Positions 52,914 to 61,908 of a stretch of DNA of 64,000 nt are shown one piece after another. Made by a program: the position numbers and the translations under genes. How positions within the stretch are numbered: position 1 is the stretch's first letter; every line of letters starts with the position of its first letter. The stretch is from contig NZ_WEZF01000021.1 of NCBI RefSeq assembly GCF_009177065.1, positions 1-64,000 of the forward strand. Reading direction: 5' to 3'. This stretch comes from Tautonia marina (GTDB taxonomy: Bacteria > Planctomycetota > Planctomycetia > Isosphaerales > Isosphaeraceae). Under the pieces are notes generated by a model that was not told where the DNA came from, did no database searches, and was given only the letters and a program-made list of their open reading frames with translations.

Positions 52914-53470
52914 GACGCGTCGGGCTCCGAGGGCTGTGAATCCAGAGGAACATCAATCTCGGCCAGATTACCGTTTTCGGCAGGCATTTGCACAATCACC
53001 TGGATCCGACAACGATCAGCCACTGAAGCAGGTAACATCTCGCGGACTGCGGCGGCCAGGGGATTCTCCCCTGGGGTTGCCACGGCTGGAGCCACGAACG
53101 GGCTCGACGATGGAGGTTCGGCCGCCGCGTCCCGAGCCTGATGATCGGCCGGAATTGTCTCGGCCAGCGTCAGTTCCTCGGAATGGCCCACTTCCATCCG
53201 GTATCGGAGATGTGCGATTGAAAGCTCGTCGCCCGGACGGAGGGTTCCTTTCTCGATCCGCTGGCCATTAATCCGAATCCCGTTCGTGCTGCCAAGATCA
53301 CGGACGATCACGTCCTCCGTGTGCTGATCTTTCATCATGCAGCAGTGGCGCCGAGAGACCCGGATGGATTCGAGCCTGGCGTCGCACTGCGGATGACGCC
53401 CGACCATCACCATGGCCCGATCAATCACAATATCCGAGCCCTCGTCGAGGGCCACCAATCGTATGGGCAT
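52877..53470 (-). CDS. FHA-domain protein 1 with C-terminal extension
   Basis: A 197-residue protein with an N-terminal FHA domain (MVMVGRHPQCDARLESIRVSRRHC, about 20-43; DLGSTNGIRINGQRIEKGTLRPGDELSI, about 58-85). A Pro/Ser-rich linker and a small C-terminal segment (ENPLAAAVREMLPASVADRCRIQVIVQMPAENGN) follow. It looks like the parent of the neighbouring FHA gene, with 37 bases of out-of-frame overlap. The 246-base gap upstream shows no clear RNA or promoter signal. Confidence 0.9.
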   Translation of the reverse strand: MPIRLVALDEGSDIVIDRAMVMVGRHPQCDARLESIRVSRRHCCMMKDQHTEDVIVRDLGSTNGIRINGQRIEKGTLRPGDELSIAHLRYRMEVGHSEELTLAETIPADHQARDAAAEPPSSSPFVAPAVATPGENPLAAAVREMLPASVADRCRIQVIVQMPAENGNLAEIDVPLDSQPSEPDASCPPDSSPSSPG

Positions 53471-53716
53471 GAAACAAAGCCCCCGGCCACCCGGCCTGTA
53501 GAATCAGAGAGCCCCAGCCCGGGAGAGATGGCCGCTAGCGATCACAGGATCACAATCAGCGGGTCATTCTAGCCAGTCCCATTCCCGGTGTCCAAGAGGA
53601 AAGGGATTCGAATTCGAACGCAATTCAATGATTGAGAAGAACTGCGAGACGTGGGTATCTCGATTCGGTCGTGCCGATAAAGAATCTTGCATCGCAGGAG
53701 CAATCCGTCAAGGAGA

Positions 53717-54754
53717 TTATGCCGGATTTTCGAGCAAATCGCGTGCCGATTTTCCACCTGCCGGTGGAAGCGTTCCTCGCTCGCGGTGCCAATGCACCGA
53801 ATCGGCCAGCGATTCCCGGATCCCTCTTGGTGTCAGGCCGAGGGCCTGAAGGCTTCGAATCGGATCAAAATGCATGGTTCGCCGTGTCAGTCGAACACCT
53901 GTCAGGGTGGCTTGTGGAGCACGTCCGCTCACATGATCAGCCCAGAACTCACTCGCATACGCCGATACCAGCGCGACCGGATACGGCACCCGCAGGCGGG
54001 GAGGCCGAACGCCCGTCAATTCACCAAGAATGCCGAGCATTCCGAGCAGCGTCAGGTTCTCCGCTCCCAGTAGGTATCGTTTGCCTGGCGTCCCGCGTTC
54101 CATGGTCCGCGCAAGTCCTTCGGCCACGTCCCGAACATCAATCAAGTTCAGGGTGCAATCCATCACCGCCGGAAGCCGGGCGTTGCAGAAATCCAACATC
54201 AGGCGGGTCGGCGGCGAGTGTCCGCGATCGCCGGGGCCGACGGGCATCGTTGGGTTGGCGATCACGACTGGGTGTCCGGCTCGGGCCCGTTGCATAGCGG
54301 CCTGTTCGGCCCGGAGCTTCGAGAGGCAGTACGGGCCCACAGCGTCGGCCTCGGTGATCTCAACGTCCTCGCCGATCGGGCCGGTCGCTCGTGCTCGGGT
54401 CAGGATACTCTCGGTGCTGCAATGCAAGACCCGCTCGGCTCCGGCCGCCAGGCTAGCGTCGAGGACGTGAACAGTCCCGCGATGGTTGACCTCATCAAAG
54501 TCCCGTCGATCCCGAACCCAGAGGTTCGGGTTGGCCGCGAGATGGTAGACCCATCGCCCGCCGACGACCGCTCGATCGACGGCCGATCGGTCCCGGATGT
54601 CGGCGAACACCACCTCGACGTCACCGGGCAGATGCCCCACCTCCGCCCCCGGCCGCTCGACCACCCGAACACGGCGGCCATCGGCCACAAGTCGATCGAC
54701 CAGGTGACTGCCGATAAACCCCGCGCCGCCGGTCACAATCGTCAGGTCGTCCAT
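53717..54754 (-). CDS. NAD-dependent sugar epimerase/dehydratase
   Basis: A 345-residue extended short-chain dehydrogenase/reductase. The NAD-binding TGGAGFIGSHL is at about residues 8-18. The catalytic YxxxK appears as GPYCLSKLRAEQ, with Ser/Thr in HCSTES. The C-terminal half resembles UDP-sugar and hopanoid-associated sugar epimerases (HpnA-like). It probably supplies or modifies a nucleotide sugar. It is the last gene of a four-gene set; the upstream GT1-like gene ends 16 bases away. Confidence 0.87.
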   Translation of the reverse strand: MDDLTIVTGGAGFIGSHLVDRLVADGRRVRVVERPGAEVGHLPGDVEVVFADIRDRSAVDRAVVGGRWVYHLAANPNLWVRDRRDFDEVNHRGTVHVLDASLAAGAERVLHCSTESILTRARATGPIGEDVEITEADAVGPYCLSKLRAEQAAMQRARAGHPVVIANPTMPVGPGDRGHSPPTRLMLDFCNARLPAVMDCTLNLIDVRDVAEGLARTMERGTPGKRYLLGAENLTLLGMLGILGELTGVRPPRLRVPYPVALVSAYASEFWADHVSGRAPQATLTGVRLTRRTMHFDPIRSLQALGLTPRGIRESLADSVHWHRERGTLPPAGGKSARDLLENPA

Positions 54755-54769
54755 GCGTGTCTTGATTCC

Positions 54770-56170
54770 TCAAGGGGTCCCGGACGGATGGAGGGGAACC
54801 TGACTCGTCGCGGGGGAAGGAAAGCGTCGGGCCAGGAGCGCCTCGATTGCGTCGCTGGCGACGGCAGCCCCATTCTCCTGACGGACACGGCGGCCAATCT
54901 CGGCCGCACGATCGGCAGGCCCTGGCTCGTCGAGCAACTGCCGGAGCGCCCTGGCAACCCGATCCGCGCTGTATCGATCCTTCGGGATCATCCGGGCGAT
55001 CCCGAGTCGTTGGACCCGCGCCGCATTGTCCTGCTGATCGAAGCCGAAAGGGACGACCACCATCGGCCGTCCCGCCCGCATGGCCTGGGCGGTCGTGCCG
55101 ACTCCTCCCTGGTGGACGATCGCCGAGGCTCTGGGAAAGAGGCTTGAATACGGAGCGTAACCGAAGGCGGCCACCCCTTCGGGTAACGGTTTGGGCAGGG
55201 CGTTGACCCCTTCCGGGCCAATCAGAAGGATCGCCCGAGCCTTGAGCCGGCGGATCGCCTCCAGGCTCTCCGCGTAGAACGATCCCGGAGACCAGACGGC
55301 CGCCGAACCGAGCGTGAAGACCACCGGAGGAGGCCCGGCCTCAAGGAATCGCTCGACCTCCTCCGGGGGCGCCTCGTGGGCGCCGTTCCGATCGAAGTCG
55401 CAGAAGCCGGTGACCACTGTTTGCGGCGGCCAATCGGCCTGAGGACGGGCAAGGTGTTCGGAGAACAAGGCCAGGACGAGGTCGGGGGAGTGCTGCCCCT
55501 CGAAGATCGGGTTCTCCCGGGTCGGCGGCAAACCCAGTTCGGCCCGCAAGGCGTGCCAGGGTTTCGCCCAGGGAATCGTCTGCCGCCGGCCAAGTTGGAA
55601 CAAGGCCCGGTGGAACCGGGGGCCGAGCCATCGGAACCGCTCCAGCCACGACATGATCGGCAGGACCGGCGGATCGAGGCTCGACAGGAACGAAAGCGGC
55701 GCCAGGACCGACGAGGCCCAGGGAATCCCGTCCAGCTCCGAGATGAGTCGGACCGAGAAGGTCAAGGGGTGGGCCACCATCAGATCGGCCCCCTCGGCCG
55801 CGCGACGGGTGTCGTCGAAGCTCTCGCGGAGGACAGGCATCATCAGCTCGGACAGGACGATTCTTGCCCCTTCCCTGGTGTCGAACAGACGGGCCAGAAA
55901 CGCCCTTCGTTCGTCCAAATCTTCGACAGCATCGGGACGAACCGGAGCGAAGTCCAGACCTTCGGCCTCCACCTTCTCCCGCCAGTACTCGCTCGTCGCA
56001 ATGACGGGAGAATGCCCGCGCCGCTTCAGCTCGAGGCCGATGGCGAGGTACGGGTGCAGGTCCCCAAGCGAGCCGAAGGTCACCAGAGCAATCCGCTTCC
56101 CGACGGGTCGAAACGCAGGGGGACGGTGGGAGGATTCTGGCGGAATCGCTGGTTCGGTGTCGGCGTTCAT
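54770..56170 (-). CDS. GT1-like glycosyltransferase
   Basis: A 466-residue protein of the UDP-glucosyltransferase/UGT-like GT1 family. The N-terminal LVTFGSLGDLHPYLAIGLELKRRGHSPVIATSEYWR (about 29-64) is the typical acceptor-side Rossmann start. The C-terminal donor site is APYSSLFPRASAIVHQGGVGTTAQAMRAGRPMVVVPFGFDQQDNAARV (about 343-392), matching the HGG...P...DQ signature. It probably glycosylates a lipid or small molecule. Its ATG overlaps the GT39-like stop by four bases. The N-terminal 25 residues are Pro-rich and disordered. Confidence 0.87.
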   Translation of the reverse strand: MNADTEPAIPPESSHRPPAFRPVGKRIALVTFGSLGDLHPYLAIGLELKRRGHSPVIATSEYWREKVEAEGLDFAPVRPDAVEDLDERRAFLARLFDTREGARIVLSELMMPVLRESFDDTRRAAEGADLMVAHPLTFSVRLISELDGIPWASSVLAPLSFLSSLDPPVLPIMSWLERFRWLGPRFHRALFQLGRRQTIPWAKPWHALRAELGLPPTRENPIFEGQHSPDLVLALFSEHLARPQADWPPQTVVTGFCDFDRNGAHEAPPEEVERFLEAGPPPVVFTLGSAAVWSPGSFYAESLEAIRRLKARAILLIGPEGVNALPKPLPEGVAAFGYAPYSSLFPRASAIVHQGGVGTTAQAMRAGRPMVVVPFGFDQQDNAARVQRLGIARMIPKDRYSADRVARALRQLLDEPGPADRAAEIGRRVRQENGAAVASDAIEALLARRFPSPATSQVPLHPSGTP

Positions 56171-58347
56171 GGCGATGACCGGTTCTCGGGGGGAGTGTTC
56201 GGCAACACAACGACGCGGTAAAGAAGGTGGTTCGGCCCCATCGGAACAGGGGGGGTCAACACCCGACTCGACACGAGGTCTTCAAAGAGGGTTCGAGTCA
56301 CGACCGGAGAGAAGCTGTAACCCCCGGGCTTGCGGTGCCGCTCGATCTCGGACCAATCGACATACACATGGCTGATCCCCTGTCGGCGCAGTTCATCGGC
56401 GATCTCGGCAGGGGATCGTCCGGCGATGATCTCAGCCAGACGTTCCCGGTTAAAGACGGTGTTGTAGAGGATCGGATGGTCGATCGAGAAGACCCCGGCC
56501 TGGCCGATCACCAGGGTCGTCGAGCCGTCGGGCAGGGCGGCGTCGAGCCGGGCGAGCGCGGGCGTGGCCGTTTCCATCGCCTCTCGTCGCAGGCGGTTGA
56601 GGTCGGCCGTCCACGCCGTCGGCCCGCAAAGCGGGGTGGTCAGAAAGACCAGGTTCGTTGCCGTGACCAGACCGAGCAGGACCGCCAGCCAGGTCGGCCA
56701 GGGCCTCGACCGGGTCCAGTCGGCTCCGATCCCCGCCAGCACCGCCGCCGCCGGCAATAGCGGGAGCCAGAAGCGGTCGAGCCGGTGGGTTAAGAGAAAC
56801 CAGGTGGCGAACAGGTACAGGACATATGCCGAGAGCGGGAGAACCAGTCCCCGAGCGCTTCGCCTCAGCAGGGCTAGCGGAACGAGCAGGGCATAGAAGG
56901 GCGCGTGCCAGTCGGACCGGCCGATCACATCAAGGGTTGAGGACATGATCGCCGCGGTGGTGATCGGTCGGGGACCGTGGGCGTTCTGCCAGCGGGCGTC
57001 GAGGTCCGCGTCCCATTCCGAACCGCCGAAGACTCCGTAAGCGAGCGGGTAGACCGGGTTCCCGGTATCGATCACGTTCCTCGCCAGCCAGGGACCGACC
57101 GCGACCATCACCCCCAGCCCGAACGCCACCGGCAATCGCCACGACCGCCGTCGCCAGGCATCCGCCAGCGCCACCAGTCCGAAGGGAACGACCGCTGAGA
57201 CCAGCCCGGGATACTTGCAGGCCATCGCCCCACCGGCCAGCAGGCCGACGAACAGCCAGGAGGCGACCGATCGCCTCGGCTCCTCGCGCGGGATCGTCCA
57301 GGCCATCGCCGCCATGAACACTAGGGCCGCATGGTAGGAGCAAAGCGGCCCCTCGACGAACGGGAAGGTCGCCAGGCGGAAGACCCAGGGGGTCGTCAGG
57401 TAGACCAAGGCAGCAACCCAGGCCGATCGGCCCGAGGCCCACCGCCAGGCCGTCGCGGCGATCAGGGCCGCCGTCATCGGGGCAAAGGCGGCGATCAGGA
57501 GCTGACCGACCAGTGCCCCGGTCCACCAGTCATCCAGCACGAGCATGCCGAGCAGGTGGAGCATCTCGACAGCCGAGGGCATGCTCGTATAAACATTGTG
57601 GGAGAGGAAGGCGATCCGGCCGGTCTGATACGCTTCCTTCGGCCCCTGGAGGTGGTACTCCAGGGCGTCGTACTCGATCGTCGGCTGCATGGCCCCGAGC
57701 GCCATCAGGGTCAGGACCGGGGCGAGGATCAGGGCCAGGGCGATCGGTCCGAGGGGGAAGGGACGGCTCGGGGGTCGTGATCGGTTCGGGGGTCTGCGGA
57801 GCAGGTCGCGGCCCCAGAGGACCAGCCCAACCAGCAGCAGTCCCCCGAGCCCCGCTCGAACCGGCCAGGGTTCCAGCCCGCCGGCCCGGCCGAGGCCGAG
57901 CGTCAACGCCGACAACAGGGTCGCCCCCGAGACGAAGGCCAGGGGCCATCGGGCCAGGGAGGGAAGACCTCGGACGAGCCCCAGCAGGCGAAGCACCCCA
58001 TCGCCGAGCGACACGGCCGCCCCGGCGATCAAAAGGGCCGCCAGGACGATCGGCAGGCGCTGGCCGAGGTGCTCGGGATCGGAGAGGTTGGCCGCGGCCC
58101 TGGCCAGGTGCTCGTCGGCGGCGAGCAGGAAGTAGGCACGGCGGAGGCTCTGGAGAGTCACGCCGGAGGGATCGCCGGTCGCCTCGGCGCGGGCCTGGGC
58201 GTCGAGCCTCTGGGCCTCAATGCTCGGCAGAGGGACGACCATCAACCAGGCCAGCGCCGCGGCCTGCACGGCGATGACCAGGGCAATCGTCCAGGGAGCC
58301 CGCGGGGCGGGGGGGGTCAGCGTCAGAGTGTCGGCCCGATCGACCAC
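56167..58347 (-). CDS. GT39/ArnT-like membrane glycosyltransferase
   Basis: A 726-residue membrane protein with about a dozen helices. The first extracytoplasmic loop contains the acidic IEYDALEYHLQGPKEAYQTGRI segment, characteristic of GT-C glycosyltransferases (ArnT, PMT), which use lipid-linked sugars. A long loop precedes it, and the C-terminal soluble part is about 170 residues (from TWLAVLLGLVT on). It begins with a GTG whose 5' end overlaps the UxaA gene by 25 bases. The downstream GT1 and epimerase genes suggest a glycolipid or surface-polysaccharide pathway. Confidence 0.82.
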   Translation of the reverse strand: MVDRADTLTLTPPAPRAPWTIALVIAVQAAALAWLMVVPLPSIEAQRLDAQARAEATGDPSGVTLQSLRRAYFLLAADEHLARAAANLSDPEHLGQRLPIVLAALLIAGAAVSLGDGVLRLLGLVRGLPSLARWPLAFVSGATLLSALTLGLGRAGGLEPWPVRAGLGGLLLVGLVLWGRDLLRRPPNRSRPPSRPFPLGPIALALILAPVLTLMALGAMQPTIEYDALEYHLQGPKEAYQTGRIAFLSHNVYTSMPSAVEMLHLLGMLVLDDWWTGALVGQLLIAAFAPMTAALIAATAWRWASGRSAWVAALVYLTTPWVFRLATFPFVEGPLCSYHAALVFMAAMAWTIPREEPRRSVASWLFVGLLAGGAMACKYPGLVSAVVPFGLVALADAWRRRSWRLPVAFGLGVMVAVGPWLARNVIDTGNPVYPLAYGVFGGSEWDADLDARWQNAHGPRPITTAAIMSSTLDVIGRSDWHAPFYALLVPLALLRRSARGLVLPLSAYVLYLFATWFLLTHRLDRFWLPLLPAAAVLAGIGADWTRSRPWPTWLAVLLGLVTATNLVFLTTPLCGPTAWTADLNRLRREAMETATPALARLDAALPDGSTTLVIGQAGVFSIDHPILYNTVFNRERLAEIIAGRSPAEIADELRRQGISHVYVDWSEIERHRKPGGYSFSPVVTRTLFEDLVSSRVLTPPVPMGPNHLLYRVVVLPNTPPENRSSP

Positions 58348-59900
58348 GGAGCGAACTCCTCCTCACCGACGCCCTGCAGCTCGCTCTTCGTGGGTGAGCC
58401 GTCGGCAACGTCCAGGATCAGATCAAACAACCGCCGGCCAACCTCCTCGACCGGTTCTCCGGCCAGGACGGTCCCGGCATCGAGGTCCATATCATCGGGC
58501 AATCGCTCGAACATCGGTGTATTCGTTGCCACCTTGATGCACGGCGACGGCTTCAGGCCCGAGACGCTGCCGCGGCCGGTCGTGAAGACCAGCACGTTGC
58601 ATCCGCCGGCAACCATGCCGGTGAGGCTCGCGGGATCATATCCGGGGGTATCCATGAACACGAGGCCGGGGGTGGTGACCGGTTCGGCATACTGGAGCAC
58701 ATCGACCAGAGCGGTCGATCCCCCCTTGGCCACCGCGCCGAGCGACTTCTCGTAGATGGTCGTCAGGCCCCCTTCCTTGTTGCCGGGGGAGGGGTTGTTG
58801 TTGATCTCGGCACCGAAAACGCTGGTGTACCATTCCCACCATCTGATGCGTTCCAGGAGCTTGCGGCCGACCGCCTCGCTGACGGCACGGCGGGTGAGCA
58901 GGTGTTCGGCCCCGTAGATCTCGGGGGTCTCCGCGAGGACGGCTGATCCCCCCTGGGCCACGATCAGATCGGCCGCGACCCCGAGGGCCGGGTTGGCCGT
59001 GACGCCGGAGTTCCCGTCGGAGCCGCCGCATTCGAGGCCGACGACCAGCTTCGAGGCCGGTTGATCGGTCCGCTTCCAGGAATCGGCCGCAGGCATCAGG
59101 CGGCTGACGGCCTCGACAGCGGCCTCGACCGTCCGGGCGATGCCCCCTTGCTCCTGGATGTTCAGGACCCGAGGGGGTTCCGCGCCGTTCGATTCGCCTC
59201 GTGATCGGGCCCCGCCGAGCGTGACCAGGTGGCGGGACTCGACCAGGTGGCTGGCGAAGCCAACCTCGCAGCCGAGGCCGATCAGGACGTAGGCGGCCAC
59301 GTTCGGATGGGTGGCGAACCCGGCCAGCACGCGTTGAAGTTGCTCGTGGTCGGGGCCTTCGAACTGGAGCCCGCAGCCCCCTTTGTGGGTGATGGCGAAG
59401 ACGCCGTCGATGTTCGGGTAGTCCCGTTTCCAGGTTCCGTCGCGGAAGCGGTCGGCCACGTATTTTGAGACGCTGGCCGAGCAGTTGACGGTGCTGACGA
59501 CCGCGACGTAGTTCCGGGTGCCGACGCGGCCGTCGGGCCGAAGGATGCCGCGGAAGGTCCGAGGGCGTTCGTTCGCAGGGGGCTCGGGCCGCTCGGTGGC
59601 GAAGGCGTAGTCGCGTTCGAACAGGTCGGCCCGCAGGTTGTGAACATGCACCCAGCTTCCGGCAGGGATGTCGGCCGAGGCGAAGCCGATCACCTGGCCA
59701 TACTTGAGGACCGGCTGGCCCGATCGAATCGCCGTCAGCGCGACCTTGTGGCCGGGCCGGATCGGCTCGGTCGTCTCGACCGCCAGGCCGTCGATCGTCA
59801 GGAGGGTTCCTGCGGTGATCCCTCGGGCAGCGACGGCCACGTTATCCTCCTCGCGGAGCCGGATCACCGCCGGTGCCCGATCGCCGATCGCCGTAGCCAT
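58323..59900 (-). CDS. UxaA-type altronate/galactarate dehydratase
   Basis: A 525-residue enzyme. The N-terminal SAF domain (about 14-85, INGLAV-like TIDGLAVETTEPI then HKVALTAI) is followed by the large dehydratase domain (about 115-500), with GRVGTRNYVAVVSTVNCS, THKGGCG, GCEVG, GLECGGSDGNSGVTANPALG and FTTGRGS. Altronate and galactarate dehydratases of this family remove water from sugar acids with Fe2+. It overlaps the GT39-like gene by 25 bases, so the four genes form one unit despite apparently unrelated jobs. The family name is safe; the substrate is not determined. Confidence 0.9.
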   Translation of the reverse strand: MATAIGDRAPAVIRLREEDNVAVAARGITAGTLLTIDGLAVETTEPIRPGHKVALTAIRSGQPVLKYGQVIGFASADIPAGSWVHVHNLRADLFERDYAFATERPEPPANERPRTFRGILRPDGRVGTRNYVAVVSTVNCSASVSKYVADRFRDGTWKRDYPNIDGVFAITHKGGCGLQFEGPDHEQLQRVLAGFATHPNVAAYVLIGLGCEVGFASHLVESRHLVTLGGARSRGESNGAEPPRVLNIQEQGGIARTVEAAVEAVSRLMPAADSWKRTDQPASKLVVGLECGGSDGNSGVTANPALGVAADLIVAQGGSAVLAETPEIYGAEHLLTRRAVSEAVGRKLLERIRWWEWYTSVFGAEINNNPSPGNKEGGLTTIYEKSLGAVAKGGSTALVDVLQYAEPVTTPGLVFMDTPGYDPASLTGMVAGGCNVLVFTTGRGSVSGLKPSPCIKVATNTPMFERLPDDMDLDAGTVLAGEPVEEVGRRLFDLILDVADGSPTKSELQGVGEEEFAPWSIGPTL

Positions 59901-60101
59901 GCCGAGGTCCTTCGAGATTCCTGATCGCCTGAACGACCCAAAGGGGGCCAGGTCCGACCGTTTGGGTTGGACGCAGAACTTCAGTCTATCGCTCCGGGCT
60001 CGTCACCGCGAGGGGGCCATGAACGGACAGGGGGCTCCACGATCCGATCCGGGACCAACGCTCGGGGTCCTCCAGAGATCGGACCCGCCCGTCACCGGCC
60101 G

Positions 60102-60209
60102 ATGCGCCTCGGTGCGCCCGGGAAAGTGGGGCTGGTGCGCCTGGCGCGATTGCCAAAACATCTTTCACACCAAAAGTTTCCGCACGAAACCACGATTCGT
60201 TTCGGCAAT
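60102..60209 (+). repeat. Comb repeat copy 3 (GTGCGC array + TTCGTTTCG)
   Basis: ATGCGC at 60102, then GTGCGC at 60112 and 60135 (23 bases apart, as if one tooth were lost). Then 55 bases lead to TTCGTTTCGGCAAT at 60196-60209, identical over 14 bases to that of copy 1. The interior between teeth and motif is AT-richer (AAAACATC, CACCAAAAG) and unrelated to the other copies. Confidence 0.65.
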
Positions 60210-60258
60210 TCGCGGGGCCTGCCTGGCGGGGCGTTTCGGGAAAGGACCTGCTCGCCTG

Positions 60259-60367
60259 GTGCGCTCCTGGGTGCGCGTTCGAGTGCGCTTCGGCGCGTCT
60301 GCCAGGATCGGCGGAATCGCTGATTTCCAAAGAGGTTCCGATGATAACTCTTGTTCGTTTCGGTGAT
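60259..60367 (+). repeat. Comb repeat copy 4 (GTGCGC array + TTCGTTTCG)
   Basis: GTGCGC at 60259, 60271 and 60283 (12-base steps), plus a degenerate CGGCGC at 60291. Fifty-seven bases later is TTCGTTTCGGTGAT at 60354-60367. It lies about 150 bases after copy 3 and 170 before copy 5, so the three form a spaced direct array. Confidence 0.65.
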
Positions 60368-60428
60368 CTTGACCACGGGAAGACGCTCGGAGGTGGAGGG
60401 GCCATCGGTTCCGCGAAGGCGAAAGGCG

Positions 60429-60538
60429 GTGCGCCCAGGGTGCGCGGTTCAGTGCGCTGGAGGTGCGCCACACCGATTCAACGCAACCCTTTGTTGATCA
60501 TTCGATTGCGCCGATCATCCCAGGTTCGTTTCGGGAAA
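60429..60538 (+). repeat. Comb repeat copy 5 (GTGCGC array + TTCGTTTCG)
   Basis: GTGCGC at 60429, 60440, 60452 and 60463 (11, 12, 11). Fifty-six bases later is TTCGTTTCGGGAAA at 60525-60538. Its interior begins with CGATTCAACGC, similar to CGAATCAACGC in the same position of copy 2, the only interior similarity noticed. Confidence 0.7.
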
Positions 60539-61041
60539 TGGGGCGTCTCCGAGGAGCAATCAGTGCGGCCTGGATTTGCGATTGCCTCGGAGAGCGGGGC
60601 GATCGGGGAACCAGTGGGGGGAGGTGATCCCGAGCCACCCGAGGACATGATCGTCGAAGGTCGGAGGGCGGAGCATGCACCAGAGTCGGGAGCGGGTCGA
60701 TCCGATCGGGAAGTGGCGGACCTTGCGCCCGAGATCGGTGGATTGCCGATGCGGGCCGGGTCGGGGAGGGAGTCCCTCCCGGGGAGTCGGCATGATGGAC
60801 GCTCCCGGAGCCGGGATGGGAGTGGTCGAGTGGCCTGGGAGGTTAGACGCCTCGGCAATCCGAAGGTTCCCGGCGCCTCCGGGATTCCTCCCTCGGTGGG
60901 TGAACATCCGGGGTCATTCTCGCCTGGACTCATCTGTCGAATTGCCAAGGAGCGGCTCTCGATCGCAGAGAAATCGACCGAGGGGGAGGGGGGATCGGCA
61001 CTCCCCATGACCAAGAGTATCGAGGAATCAGGCCGCGGCAG

Positions 61042-61908
61042 TCACTCAAAATGGCGTTGGAGGGCGACGGCGAGGGGCTCGGTGGTGTCGGAGGCGGAGT
61101 CGAGCGTGTTGTTGTCGGCGGCCGATCGGGAGAGGACCACGTGGACGGCTCCCCAGAGGAGATCGTACCGGACGAGGCGGAGGGAAGACTCGGTGGCGTC
61201 GGGGTCGAAGCGGTAGCGGCGGCAGACCTCGACGTCGACCGAGTTCTCGCGTCGGCAGTTGACGGGGCGGGCCTCGTAGGCGAGGCAACGGCCGGCGGCC
61301 TCGTCGAGCATGGGGCACGGTTGCCGGAGGCGGGCCAGGGCGGCGCGGTGGGCTTCGGGGGTCGGGGACTCGGCGGCGAGCTGGCGGAATTGCCTCGCGT
61401 CTCGATCAACCCGATTCCGGAGCGCGGCGAGCTGGTCTGGGTCGAGGTGGATTCGGACGTGGCGGGCGAGGATCTCGGCTTCCAGGTCGGTCACGGCGAC
61501 ATGCTGATAACAGCAGTGGTCGCATCCGACCTGACAGGCCGGTTCCTGGATGATCGCGAGCCCCCGAGCCTTCCTTTCCTGTCGCCAGGCGTCATCCCGA
61601 TCGCGGACCCAGGCATCGAGGACCGGATACAACCATTGGGTCAAGGGCTCGTTCGGACGCTCCGCGGCGACCGACGCCACCCGCCCTTCGATCTCGGCGA
61701 CAAGAACCTCAAGGGACCAGGGATCGGGCGGCGGGAGCGTCGGGGAAGGCCGGAGGCGTCGGGCGCCGGGGCGATCGGGGCGTGCGGGGTCGGGTCGGCG
61801 GCGGGGCAAGGGGCAGAACTCGTGTGCAAGGTGTCGGGTGGTGTCGACCGCAGCGACGAACGGTCTCGGTGCGCGCTGCGCTCGACACCACCCCAGTACC
61901 GATTCCAC
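61042..61908 (-). CDS. YkgJ-family cysteine-cluster protein
   Basis: An open frame of 288 codons. The conserved part covers the last 220 or so residues: CQVGCDHCCYQHVAVT (about 134-149), then CPMLDEAAGRCLAYEARPVNCRRENS (about 209-234), the CxxxCxxCC and C...C...C pattern of YkgJ proteins that probably bind an Fe-S cluster or zinc. The start is unresolved: the longest frame begins with a GTG at 61908 inside a palindromic repeat (61836-61893) without a ribosome binding site, so the real start is probably a downstream alternative codon, for example a TTG at 61809. The N-terminal 50 residues (Arg/Pro-rich) may be untranslated. Confidence 0.75.
   Translation of the reverse strand: MESVLGWCRAQRAPRPFVAAVDTTRHLAHEFCPLPRRRPDPARPDRPGARRLRPSPTLPPPDPWSLEVLVAEIEGRVASVAAERPNEPLTQWLYPVLDAWVRDRDDAWRQERKARGLAIIQEPACQVGCDHCCYQHVAVTDLEAEILARHVRIHLDPDQLAALRNRVDRDARQFRQLAAESPTPEAHRAALARLRQPCPMLDEAAGRCLAYEARPVNCRRENSVDVEVCRRYRFDPDATESSLRLVRYDLLWGAVHVVLSRSAADNNTLDSASDTTEPLAVALQRHFE
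61836..61893. repeat. Large imperfect palindrome at YkgJ start
   Basis: GGGTGGTGTCGA (61836-61847) is perfectly complementary to TCGACACCACCC (61882-61893). Inner bases 61849-61855 pair with 61874-61880, giving a 20-position stem with one mismatch and an 18-base loop. The loop side carries a 21-base sequence (61853-61873) that recurs with one change at 61967-61987. Confidence 0.75.

Larger units (their letters stand above)
59901..61041. other. 1.1-kb non-coding region with comb repeats
   Basis: Both strands have long open frames here, but none has domain-like sequence, and several are the GC-rich shadow type. Positive contents are comb repeats 3-5 (60102-60538) and a short palindrome, GGGAGGGAGTCCCTCCC (60764-60780). 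The region separates the UxaA/GT operon (reading away) from the YkgJ gene. No tRNA or transposase trace was seen. Confidence 0.55.

Noticed and set aside
60341-61216. Open frames on both strands of the second comb region
   Set aside because: They have no family resemblance, read through the repeats, and one extends into the ykgJ gene antisense.
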